7,157 bases of DNA from Candidatus Melainabacteria bacterium (GTDB lineage Bacteria; Cyanobacteriota; Vampirovibrionia; Obscuribacterales; Obscuribacteraceae), in NCBI GenBank assembly GCA_003175915.1, contig PSRH01000160.1, forward strand, positions 1 through 7,157. The letters are read 5' to 3'. Position numbers and translations under genes: made by a program. Positions 1-6,051 of the stretch are shown here, piece by piece (the first letter of the stretch is position 1; each line of letters opens with the position of its first letter). The notes beneath the pieces were generated by a model, which searched no databases, was not told the DNA's origin, and saw only the letters and a list, made by a program, of their open reading frames with translations.

Positions 1-1022
1 GGCTTACCGGTAGCATAGAGTGAGCGACCGACGGCAATGTGGCTGGCAGCGGAATTAGGATTGAGCAAAAGGGCCTCGCGGGCCGTGCGTGCTGCCCCTT
101 CAGTATCGCCGCTGAGCAGCAGGGCTTTGGTAAGAGCGACATAGGCATCGGGTGAATTGGATTCTTCCGAAACAGCTTGTCTGGCTGCTTTGAGCGAGCC
201 GTCAACGTCTTGGGCGATCATTAGCGCTTCCGCCAATCCGGTCAGGGCCATGGCATTGGGCTTGATCCCAATAGACCGTCTGAACTCGTTTATCCCTTCC
301 GAAACATCGCCTCTGCTTACCAGGCTTTCGCCATAGAGACAGTGGGTAGCGGCAACGGTCGGGGCCAAGGCAATGGCTGTATGAAACTCCATTGATGAAG
401 CCTCACGCTCGCCCGCATCGGCTAATACTCGTCCTAGAAGTGCATGGGCAACGTAATTGGTTGGCTTAAGCGAAATTGCATGTTTCAACTCGCTGGCTGC
501 ACCCTCGTAATCACCGGCGAGATAAAGAAGCGTTCCTAATCTTTGACGCAGGACGGGATCTTCCGGGTTATTGGTGATCTTGCGACGGAGAATGATGATC
601 GAATCGCCAACTGCCTTTAAGTCGATTGTTGCTTGCTGTTGTTTGATCGTTTTGATCATCGATTCCAGATCGCCAATACCAGCCGCTTCGCCGACTGGAG
701 CGGTCTTGGCCGGAGGCGGGCTGACAGGGGCTTTGGCCGGAACATGCTTGTTGGAAAGGTCGTTTGGGGGGCTCGTACCGGGAGTGTGAGTGGGGGGCAA
801 ACCACTGGCCTTATTGGGAGCGGCATTACCAGGGGAGGCTGGCTTACCTGAGCCTGTAACCCAATCCAAAGCTGATTTGTCCTGTTTGGTTAAGGATTGC
901 GTATGATTCTTCTTGGTTTTTGTATTGTCCGCTGCCGGACATGGTGACTCAATCGCTTGAAAGCATGACCCGAGAACGCATAGACTTAGGAACAGGAGCG
1001 CCTTGTTAAAGAATCGTTTCAT
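1..1022 (-). CDS. TPR-repeat lipoprotein, C-terminus beyond left edge
   Basis: The frame is open from an ATG at 1022 to the left edge (340 full codons), so the C-terminus is missing. The start is well fixed: no ATG, GTG or TTG lies in frame between it and the upstream stop at 1073-1071, and it opens a signal peptide (MKRFFNKALLFLSLCVLGSC). That segment ends in a plausible lipobox (LGSC, Cys20), so the mature protein is probably lipid-anchored outside the cytoplasm. Residues about 57-115 are a Pro/Ala/Lys-rich linker. Five full tetratricopeptide repeats follow at near-perfect 34-residue spacing (about 155-188, 189-222, 223-256, 257-289, 290-323), each with the G-x-x-x-x-A pattern and a closing Pro-Asn/Thr, and a sixth begins at 324. 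TPRs are protein-binding scaffolds, and nothing in the window shows the partner. No clear Shine-Dalgarno precedes the start. The gene is divergent from hemW. The TPR assignment is firm; the cellular role is unknown. Confidence 0.85.
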   Translation of the reverse strand, partial: MKRFFNKALLFLSLCVLGSCFQAIESPCPAADNTKTKKNHTQSLTKQDKSALDWVTGSGKPASPGNAAPNKASGLPPTHTPGTSPPNDLSNKHVPAKAPVSPPPAKTAPVGEAAGIGDLESMIKTIKQQQATIDLKAVGDSIIILRRKITNNPEDPVLRQRLGTLLYLAGDYEGAASELKHAISLKPTNYVAHALLGRVLADAGEREASSMEFHTAIALAPTVAATHCLYGESLVSRGDVSEGINEFRRSIGIKPNAMALTGLAEALMIAQDVDGSLKAARQAVSEESNSPDAYVALTKALLLSGDTEGAARTAREALLLNPNSAASHIAVGRSLYATGK

Positions 1023-1080
1023 TGAGTTATTGGTAAGGCTGATACGAGAGCGAGCACCGAGGCGATAATATCAAGAAACC
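1023..1080. promoter_or_regulatory. divergent intergenic region between TPR gene and hemW
   Basis: This 58-bp gap separates two divergent starts, so promoters for both genes should lie in it or overlap the coding ends. The best plus-strand -10 candidate is GATAAT at 1064-1069, one base off TATAAT, but it has no good -35 at 16-18 bp and sits very near the hemW ATG. GATAATATC at 1064-1072 is also a small dyad (GATA/TATC). No strong Shine-Dalgarno is visible for either gene. The location is supported; individual promoter boxes are not. Confidence 0.35.
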
Positions 1081-2217
1081 ATGGATTTCAGTGCTTACAT
1101 CCATATTCCATTTTGTTCTCACAAATGCGATTTCTGTGATTTTGTCGCATTTGCAGGCGTCACCAACCAGGAAGATACATACTGCCAAGTTGTTTGCGAG
1201 GAAATCAGCACCCGGTTAGAAGCCTTAGACGCTAAGCCTCGTTTGACATCAGTATTTTACGGCGGTGGCACGCCTGGTTTGATTAAGCCGTCTAACATAT
1301 TCAAAATACATAACGCCTTACTAGAACGCACTAACCTGGTTTCCGGTGCTGAAGTGACTTTGGAAACGACGCCCCAGTCAATCACCAATGCCAAGGCCAG
1401 CGAGTGGCTTGCTATTGGCATCAATCGCTTATCGGTCGGTGTTCAGTCATTTTGTGATGACGAGCTCATTGCCATTGGCAGAGATCATAACCGTGCTCAA
1501 GCTGTGGAGGGTTTGGTAACGGTAGTTGATGCAGGTTTTAGAAATGTCAGCGTCGACCTGATGTATGCCTTGCCGACCCAAGTTTTGGCCAGTTGGAAGG
1601 AAACGATAGAAGAGCTTCTCAGGTTGGCCGAGTGCCTCGAATATATTCAACATGTCTCCGCTTACGCGCTTGATCTCGCCGCCAATTCTCCTCTTAAGAT
1701 GCGCTTTCCGGAAAGCTCTGCCAGTTATCCTAGCGAGGAGAATTTCATCGCTATGTATGAATTGCTTATTAAATCGCTAAGCCGTGGCGGTTTTTTTCAG
1801 TATGAAATCTCCAACTTCAGCAAACCCGGATTTCAATCGGTCCACAATCTTAACTACTGGAGAAATGGTGAATACCTTGGCTTCGGTGTCGGAGCCCATC
1901 GTTATGTAGGTGGATACAGGACTTCCAACTGGCGTTCCCTGGGTCGTTATTTGCGCGACTATATGGGCAATCAAACTATTGAGCTCATCGAGCCCTCAAC
2001 ACGCCTACGCGAAGCGATCATGCTCGGGCTGAGAATGACTGACGGAATAGATCTGAGGCGATTTAGCCAAGAATACGGTGTGAACATTCTCGAACAGTTT
2101 GGCCAATCGATCGAGAGACTAAAGGCGGGTGATTTTATCGAAGTCAACAATCACCAGTTGAAACTGAGCTCAAAGGGCGTGCCAGTCAGCAATTCCATCA
2201 TCGCCGAGTTCATATGA
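1081..2217 (+). CDS. hemW: radical SAM heme chaperone HemW (coproporphyrinogen III oxidase-like)
   Basis: This 378-residue protein has the usual length for HemW. The radical SAM cluster motif is C12-x3-C16-x2-C19 in IHIPFCSHKCDFCDF. The residue after C19 is Asp, as in HemW; true oxygen-independent coproporphyrinogen oxidase (HemN) carries a fourth Cys at C-x-C. GGGTP at 61-65 is the SAM-binding glycine motif, and SVGVQSF at 118-124 is a further family signature. HNLNYW at 255-260 matches the HNxxYW motif linked to heme binding in HemW. A HemN C-terminal domain follows from about residue 305. Known family members bind heme and a 4Fe-4S cluster and pass heme to respiratory proteins; many are misannotated as HemN. 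The ATG start puts the barrel entry motif at residue 6, as in homologues, although only a weak purine stretch (AAGAAA) precedes it. It is probably a single-gene unit, followed by 137 bp before the kinase start. Function is strongly supported; heme donation in this organism is inferred. Confidence 0.92.
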   Translation: MDFSAYIHIPFCSHKCDFCDFVAFAGVTNQEDTYCQVVCEEISTRLEALDAKPRLTSVFYGGGTPGLIKPSNIFKIHNALLERTNLVSGAEVTLETTPQSITNAKASEWLAIGINRLSVGVQSFCDDELIAIGRDHNRAQAVEGLVTVVDAGFRNVSVDLMYALPTQVLASWKETIEELLRLAECLEYIQHVSAYALDLAANSPLKMRFPESSASYPSEENFIAMYELLIKSLSRGGFFQYEISNFSKPGFQSVHNLNYWRNGEYLGFGVGAHRYVGGYRTSNWRSLGRYLRDYMGNQTIELIEPSTRLREAIMLGLRMTDGIDLRRFSQEYGVNILEQFGQSIERLKAGDFIEVNNHQLKLSSKGVPVSNSIIAEFI

Positions 2218-2221
2218 GTTT

Positions 2222-2308
2222 CGCTTAAGGTTATCAAGTGGGGAGTGCCGTTGCAAATGGCTGAAATTCAAGGTCTAGCCTTCTTTAGGAGCAGTTTCAA
2301 CTTAAGCG
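2222..2308. repeat. 8-bp inverted repeat CGCTTAAG ... CTTAAGCG in kinase leader
   Basis: CGCTTAAG at 2222-2229 and its exact reverse complement at 2301-2308 flank 71 bp in the hemW-kinase gap. Each arm contains the palindrome CTTAAG, so each half could bind a dimer by itself or the pair could support looping. The spacing is too long for an ordinary terminator stem. The symmetry is visible in the sequence; a regulatory role is speculation. Confidence 0.4.
2270..2286 (+). terminator. weak hairpin followed by short T-rich run after hemW
   Basis: AAGGT at 2270-2274 can pair with GCCTT at 2278-2282 (one G-U pair) around a three-base loop, followed by CTTT. It lies 53 bp past the hemW stop. The stem is only five pairs and the T tract is short, so at best it is a weak terminator or attenuator. 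Confidence 0.2.
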
Positions 2309-2337
2309 GCCACGGGTATGGAAAGATCGGTCAACTT

Positions 2338-2343
2338 GGGAGG
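2338..2343 (+). promoter_or_regulatory. ribosome binding site deciding the kinase TTG start
   Basis: GGGAGG ends 11 bases before TTG at 2355. The codon just before that TTG is an in-frame TAG, so no earlier start is possible. The next in-frame ATG (2397) would remove the first two zinc-ribbon cysteines and has no comparable site, so the TTG start is favoured. Confidence 0.65.
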
Positions 2344-2354
2344 TCTTTGAATAG

Positions 2355-4001
2355 TTGAAAACCTGCCCTGAGTGCTACACCGAGTACGCCGATACCATGG
2401 ACGAATGTCCAGTCGATTCTACGATGCTTAAGGTCATCGAGAAGGATCCGCTCGTGGGCACGCATTTGGCCAATCGTTATGAGATTCTCTCCGTCATTGG
2501 CCGCGGCGGCATGGGGGTCGTCTACAAGGCTCGCCAGGAAATCATGGATCGTCTTATGGCGATCAAGATGTTGCACTCGCATATGGTGGCAGAGCCAGAG
2601 TCGGTTAAGAGATTTTTCCGTGAAGCAAAAACGGTATCGCAGGTGAAGCACCACCATGTTGTTACGCTCTACGACTTCAATATCAGTCCCCAAGGCCAGC
2701 CCTATATCGTCATGGACTATCTTGAAGGAAAGAGCCTCAAGCACGTAGTGAAGGAAGGCGGAATACTAACTTTTGAGCGTGCCGACCATATTTTCAAGCA
2801 AGTTTGCGAAGGTCTGGCCGCAGCTCATGTTCTAGATGTGGTCCATCGTGATATGAAGCCGGAGAACATCGTCATCTCCCGGCAAGCCGACGATTCGGAC
2901 TGGGTGACATTGGTCGATTTTGGCTTGTCTAAGCTCAAGGACGAGCGGGGCGCTGAGGTGGCTTCCATTACCAGAATCGGAGACGTCTGTGGTAGCCCGC
3001 CCTATATGAGTCCTGAACAATGTCTATCGTCGCGCGTAGTTGATCCCAGAAGCGACATTTACGGTTTGGCGGTGGTGATTTACGAAGCGCTGTCGAACAA
3101 ACTACCATTCAACGTCAAATCGGCAATTGAAATGCTGGACAGCCACCTCTATGCTGCCCCCATTGCTTTCAACTTAGCCCTTCCTGAGCTTAAACCTTGC
3201 ACGGAACTGACTCACGTCTTGAACAAGGCTCTGCAAAAGGATCCAGACAAGCGTCACCAGACTATGGAAGAGTTTGGATCAGAATTGCACGAGGCACTCA
3301 TGCGGGATTCCTTGAAGCTCAGGACACTCAGACACAGAGCGGAAGTGGCATCCCTTCATGGGAGATATACCGATACAGGAAGCCAGAGAGTGGTTGCTTT
3401 GTCCCAGGACCCGCTCAGCCCTGAAATCCTTGACGGCATCAATTTTCTGGCCAAACAAGCCCAGCTTGAGTACAACGTGCGGCCTGCCTCTGCCAGTGCC
3501 AACCTCTTGCCGGCTCAAATTGACGCCTCCAGCGCCGGGGCGAAAGTAGCTAAGACGTCTAATCCGCCGGCGAACCCAAACAATGTCTCAAGGGGCAAAC
3601 ATCGTGGCAAGCGTGAAGTAGCTCCCCAGGCTGAGGAACACGAAGAATACATTTTTCAAAATTGTCCATATTGCGATACGCCAGTGCAGGAGAACGTCCA
3701 TTTTTGTTTGCAATGCCGGAGGCACTTGCCGTCCCCCCAGGAAGTGGCCAAACTACGCACGGTTCAAGGGCGGCACAGTTTGCCGAAAAAGGCGCGCGGC
3801 GAAGGGCCAATTTCCGCCGATACGCGGGCACGGCTTGCGGCTAATCGAACGATGCATCTAATCAGATTACAGGAATCACTAAAGGTGGTGCTAGCAATCC
3901 TGATCGTTTACGCCACTTACGTTGGCATGCAAAATCCTGCCGTAATTGAGGCGGTGCAAAAGCTCGCTGGCAGTTTCAATTTGGAAGTCCAGATCAAGTA
4001 A
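2355..4001 (+). CDS. Hanks-type Ser/Thr protein kinase with terminal zinc ribbons and C-terminal membrane anchor
   Basis: This 548-residue protein should phosphorylate Ser/Thr on unknown substrates. A Cys motif opens it (C4-PE-C7 ... C18-PVD21), resembling the half zinc ribbon found before many bacterial kinases. The kinase domain spans about 42-310 and looks fully active: Gly loop GRGGMG at 49-54, Lys71 in AIK, helix-C Glu90, catalytic loop HRDMKPEN with Asp166 and Asn171, DFG at 188-190, a SPEQ motif with Glu221, Asp234, and Arg300. The Arg before Asp166 makes it an RD kinase, probably controlled by its activation segment (191-217, with Ser204, Thr206 and Ser214). After a low-complexity linker (about 311-435) comes a second ribbon, C437-x2-C440 ... 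C451-x2-C454. A hydrophobic stretch at about 511-527 is probably the only membrane segment, leaving a tail of about 20 residues outside and the kinase in the cytoplasm. No PASTA or other sensor domain is present. The start is TTG. The gene is tail-to-tail with the next one, 11 bp apart. Confidence 0.93.
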   Translation: MKTCPECYTEYADTMDECPVDSTMLKVIEKDPLVGTHLANRYEILSVIGRGGMGVVYKARQEIMDRLMAIKMLHSHMVAEPESVKRFFREAKTVSQVKHHHVVTLYDFNISPQGQPYIVMDYLEGKSLKHVVKEGGILTFERADHIFKQVCEGLAAAHVLDVVHRDMKPENIVISRQADDSDWVTLVDFGLSKLKDERGAEVASITRIGDVCGSPPYMSPEQCLSSRVVDPRSDIYGLAVVIYEALSNKLPFNVKSAIEMLDSHLYAAPIAFNLALPELKPCTELTHVLNKALQKDPDKRHQTMEEFGSELHEALMRDSLKLRTLRHRAEVASLHGRYTDTGSQRVVALSQDPLSPEILDGINFLAKQAQLEYNVRPASASANLLPAQIDASSAGAKVAKTSNPPANPNNVSRGKHRGKREVAPQAEEHEEYIFQNCPYCDTPVQENVHFCLQCRRHLPSPQEVAKLRTVQGRHSLPKKARGEGPISADTRARLAANRTMHLIRLQESLKVVLAILIVYATYVGMQNPAVIEAVQKLAGSFNLEVQIK

Positions 4002-4012
4002 TGAATTCGTTG

Positions 4013-4312
4013 TTAACTAGGTGACCAGGAACCCTTCATATTCTGGCCAATGCGGAAGCCTTGAATAAGATTCGTACGCATAAGCTGATAAATTTCGTGC
4101 AAAGCTTCGGGATCATCGATGCTGTGCTTCTCTGAAATTACGTTCACTTGTTGCATAGCAACAGCAGAAAAGTAAATAAAGACTTCATCGCGTACTTCAC
4201 CTCTCCCCTGATTGGGAAGGCGGAGCACAGCTTTGCCAAAATCGTTGTTAATGGCTTCTACCAGTTCATGACTTAGAGTATCCGCATAAAACGATTCAGC
4301 TTTTCTTCCCAT
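4013..4312 (-). CDS. small hypothetical protein, last gene of the minus-strand cluster
   Basis: I do not recognise this family. With the ATG at 4312 it has 99 residues, soluble and mixed in charge, with no signal peptide, membrane segment or Cys motif. It looks largely helical (for example the stretches around HELVEAINNDF and PEALHEIYQLMRTNL) and ends in a Gly/Ser tail, GSWSPS. A GTG at 4324 gives a version four residues longer, but GAGAGG lies just upstream of the ATG and overlaps that GTG, so the ATG is preferred. The gene begins 37 bp after the uracil-DNA glycosylase stop on the same strand, consistent with one transcript. It is convergent with the kinase gene. Being real rests on the ribosome binding site, strand agreement and tight packing rather than on homology. 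A link to peptidoglycan, repair or the kinase is not shown. Confidence 0.65.
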   Translation of the reverse strand: MGRKAESFYADTLSHELVEAINNDFGKAVLRLPNQGRGEVRDEVFIYFSAVAMQQVNVISEKHSIDDPEALHEIYQLMRTNLIQGFRIGQNMKGSWSPS

Positions 4313-4316
4313 AGTT

Positions 4317-4322
4317 CCTCTC
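4317..4322 (-). promoter_or_regulatory. ribosome binding site deciding start of the small hypothetical gene
   Basis: On the minus strand GAGAGG is followed after four bases (AACT) by ATG at 4312-4310. The spacing is short but usable. The alternative GTG start at 4324 overlaps this site and has no site of its own. Confidence 0.5.
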
Positions 4323-4349
4323 ACTATTCAACGATGGCAGATTCCTGGT

Positions 4350-5018
4350 TTATAACGCCTCGAGAGTCTTTTTGACCAGCTTTATATCCTGCCACATCAA
4401 CCATTTCGGACTGCCTACTTCTTTCGAATCATTACGCAGCAGATAAGACGGATGAAATATCGGCATTACTTGCGAACCACGAAATTCAAACCACTTGCCC
4501 CGAATTTTACTGATTGGTTGCTTAACTTGCAATATATATTGCACGGCTGTTGAGCCAGCTAAGAGAATAAGTTTTGGTTTTACAAAAGCAATTTGAGCGT
4601 CAAGATAAGGACGACAAGCCGCTGCTTCGTCGACGTTAGGGACGCGGTTTTGTGGAGGGCGACACTTAACGATGTTGCAAATGTAAGTGTCCCTTTTGCG
4701 ATCGATATTTACTGACGCTAGGATTTTGTCGAGAAGTTGTCCGGCGCGACCAACAAAAGGCAAGCCGGTTTCGTCCTCTTTCTCTCCTGGCCCTTCGCCG
4801 ATAATCATCAATTTCGCCTGCGGGTTGCCATCAGCGAAAACGACGTTGGTGCGTGTCTGACAAAGTTGGCACTGTGTGCAAGTAGCTGCCACTTTTGCCA
4901 CTTCTTGAAGATTGGCAAAGCCCGGGTTAAAAAAAGTTACTGCTAAATCGTCACAATTGGAGTCTTCCGAGGAAGTGATATCGTACAGACTCAACTGTCC
5001 TTCTACTTGTTTTTGCAT
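4350..5018 (-). CDS. family-4 uracil-DNA glycosylase (Fe-S)
   Basis: The enzyme removes uracil from DNA to start base-excision repair. Numbered from the ATG at 5018 (222 residues), the uracil-binding motif GEGPG is at 74-78, followed by the family signature EDETGLPFVGRAGQLLD (81-97). The second active-site motif is HPSYLLR beginning at His189. The four expected Fe-S ligands are C50 and C53 (CQLC), C119 (KCRPPQNR) and C135 (ACRPYL), with the 16-residue spacing between the last two. No key residue is missing. About 45 N-terminal residues before the CQLC motif are variable and perhaps disordered. The start is uncertain: a TTG at 5033 directly follows the murI stop TAG and adds five residues, and neither start has a clear Shine-Dalgarno. 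Translation may therefore depend on ribosomes finishing murI. Family membership is secure; in-operon expression is inferred. Confidence 0.94.
   Translation of the reverse strand: MQKQVEGQLSLYDITSSEDSNCDDLAVTFFNPGFANLQEVAKVAATCTQCQLCQTRTNVVFADGNPQAKLMIIGEGPGEKEDETGLPFVGRAGQLLDKILASVNIDRKRDTYICNIVKCRPPQNRVPNVDEAAACRPYLDAQIAFVKPKLILLAGSTAVQYILQVKQPISKIRGKWFEFRGSQVMPIFHPSYLLRNDSKEVGSPKWLMWQDIKLVKKTLEAL
4528..4543. repeat. 16-bp perfect palindrome inside the uracil-DNA glycosylase gene
   Basis: TGCAATATATATTGCA reads identically on both strands. It lies in coding sequence for the QYILQ part of the glycosylase, so codon content may explain it. Extension by one base on each side breaks the symmetry. 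Confidence 0.5.
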
Positions 5019-5033
5019 ATCGTCAGACCGCAA

Positions 5034-5960
5034 CTAAATTGCTGGGACGATTGGTATATTGTCACTTGTTTCGGACTTTTTCAAATGAGTATTTGTGCTC
5101 TTTGAGACCGGACCGCTCAATTCGTCCACAGTGATACCATTAACAGTATCAAGTGAATAGCCAAGGCATATACCAGCGCTCCGCGCGAAGTCAAACGGAT
5201 CTCCCGTAACATAGATCGAATGCTTGCTATCAACAAGCGTGTCAGGTGCAGGAATGTTGTCTTGCCCTGGTTCAAGATTCAACAGTAATTTGGCTGGATC
5301 GATCACGACTAGTTGATGCTCAAGCACCCGGCTGAATGACTGGCTCAGAAATGGGAAATGCGTACACCCCCAAACCAGTACTTCAACCTTCTCTTTGCTC
5401 AATGTCCTGGCGTACTTTTCTAGAAGAACTGAAGTTGAATCAAGTCCGGCCTCACCTCGCTCGATAACGGGGACAAGGTCGGGGCAAGCGATTTCTACGA
5501 CGTCGACATTTGCATTTACTTGATGTATTGCCTTGGAGAAAGCTTTCGCCTTCACGGTAGCCGTGGTTGCCATAACGCCAACTTTCCGCCCCAGCTTGCC
5601 GACGTATTCTGCGGTGGGCGCAATCAAATCGAAAATTGGTACGGCGACTTGCCGGCGTGCCGAATCCAATGCGACAGAAGCACTTGTATTGCAAGCAACA
5701 ACAATGCCGTCTACATTTTTGCTCACCAACCAGGAAACAATCTCGCTCATGAACGAGACAATTTCGCCTGGCGAGCGGTCGCCGTAAGGACAACGCGCCG
5801 TGTCCCCAAGGTAAACAAACTCTCTTGCCGTTGCACCGTTGCCGTCTTCGTCTGATGAGAGCCTATTCAGCTTGTCCAGTACGGTTAGACCACCGACGCC
5901 TGAGTCAAATAGCCCGATTCGTCGGCAATTTTTCAACTGTTTGTAGTCTGTCGACGTCAC
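5034..5960 (-). CDS. murI: glutamate racemase
   Basis: MurI interconverts L- and D-glutamate in the cytoplasm and supplies D-Glu for the peptidoglycan stem peptide. Signatures are complete: GLFDSGVGGLTVL at 16-28 with Asp19 and Ser20, YLGDTARCPYG at 50-60, the first catalytic Cys90 in ACNTS, and the second catalytic Cys199 with His201 in WGCTHFP. At 308 residues it is longer than the common size of about 260-280. The extra length is an Asp/Gly/Ala-rich loop at about 35-46 and a C-terminal tail after about 265, rich in Ser/Thr and ending in IPIVPAI. The start is GTG at 5960, backed by AGGAGA eight bases upstream. The gene lies 91 bp after the amidase stop, and the next gene can start on the base after its TAG. 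The amidase-murI pairing fits a peptidoglycan cluster. The catalytic assignment is very secure; the function of the tail is unknown. Confidence 0.96.
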   Translation of the reverse strand: MTSTDYKQLKNCRRIGLFDSGVGGLTVLDKLNRLSSDEDGNGATAREFVYLGDTARCPYGDRSPGEIVSFMSEIVSWLVSKNVDGIVVACNTSASVALDSARRQVAVPIFDLIAPTAEYVGKLGRKVGVMATTATVKAKAFSKAIHQVNANVDVVEIACPDLVPVIERGEAGLDSTSVLLEKYARTLSKEKVEVLVWGCTHFPFLSQSFSRVLEHQLVVIDPAKLLLNLEPGQDNIPAPDTLVDSKHSIYVTGDPFDFARSAGICLGYSLDTVNGITVDELSGPVSKSTNTHLKKSETSDNIPIVPAI

Positions 5961-5968
5961 GGGAAATT

Positions 5969-5974
5969 TCTCCT
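5969..5974 (-). promoter_or_regulatory. ribosome binding site for the murI GTG start
   Basis: AGGAGA on the minus strand ends eight bases before GTG at 5960-5958. This is the strongest Shine-Dalgarno in the window, and it fixes the non-ATG start. Confidence 0.7.
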
Positions 5975-6023
5975 GGCAGGTTCAATTAGATAGAGACGGA
6001 ATTCGATCGCGAAAGTCCCCTTC

Positions 6024-6038
6024 TTAACGTCCCGTTAA
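6024..6038. repeat. short dyad TTAACG-TCC-CGTTAA between amidase gene and murI
   Basis: Six-base arms at 6024-6029 and 6033-6038 are perfect reverse complements around a three-base centre. No T tract follows on the minus strand, so it does not look like an intrinsic terminator. It could be an operator upstream of murI or a small mRNA hairpin between the two genes. The symmetry is seen; the role is inference. Confidence 0.4.
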
Positions 6039-6051
6039 CACAGAGGGATCA

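Noticed and set aside
571..851. Two overlapping 72-residue plus-strand frames
   Set aside because: Both are opposite the signal-to-linker part of the TPR lipoprotein gene, whose continuous frame, signal peptide and repeats are better supported.
1081..2217. Naming the radical SAM gene hemN (oxygen-independent coproporphyrinogen III dehydrogenase)
   Set aside because: The motif is C-x3-C-x2-C followed by Asp-Phe, without the fourth Cys of HemN, and the HNxxYW motif fits HemW.
2295..2322. Possible kinase promoter TTTCAA (2295-2300) and TATGGA (2317-2322) with 16-bp spacing
   Set aside because: Both boxes match the sigma-70 consensus poorly, so it is not listed as a feature.
2331..2744. 137-residue open frame on the minus strand opposite the kinase N-terminal region
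   Set aside because: It lies fully inside a well-supported kinase gene, shows no recognisable motif, and has composition expected from the reverse of coding sequence.
5452..5855. Several open frames of 84-113 residues overlapping murI on both strands
   Set aside because: They overlap the conserved catalytic part of murI in other frames and carry no family motif of their own.
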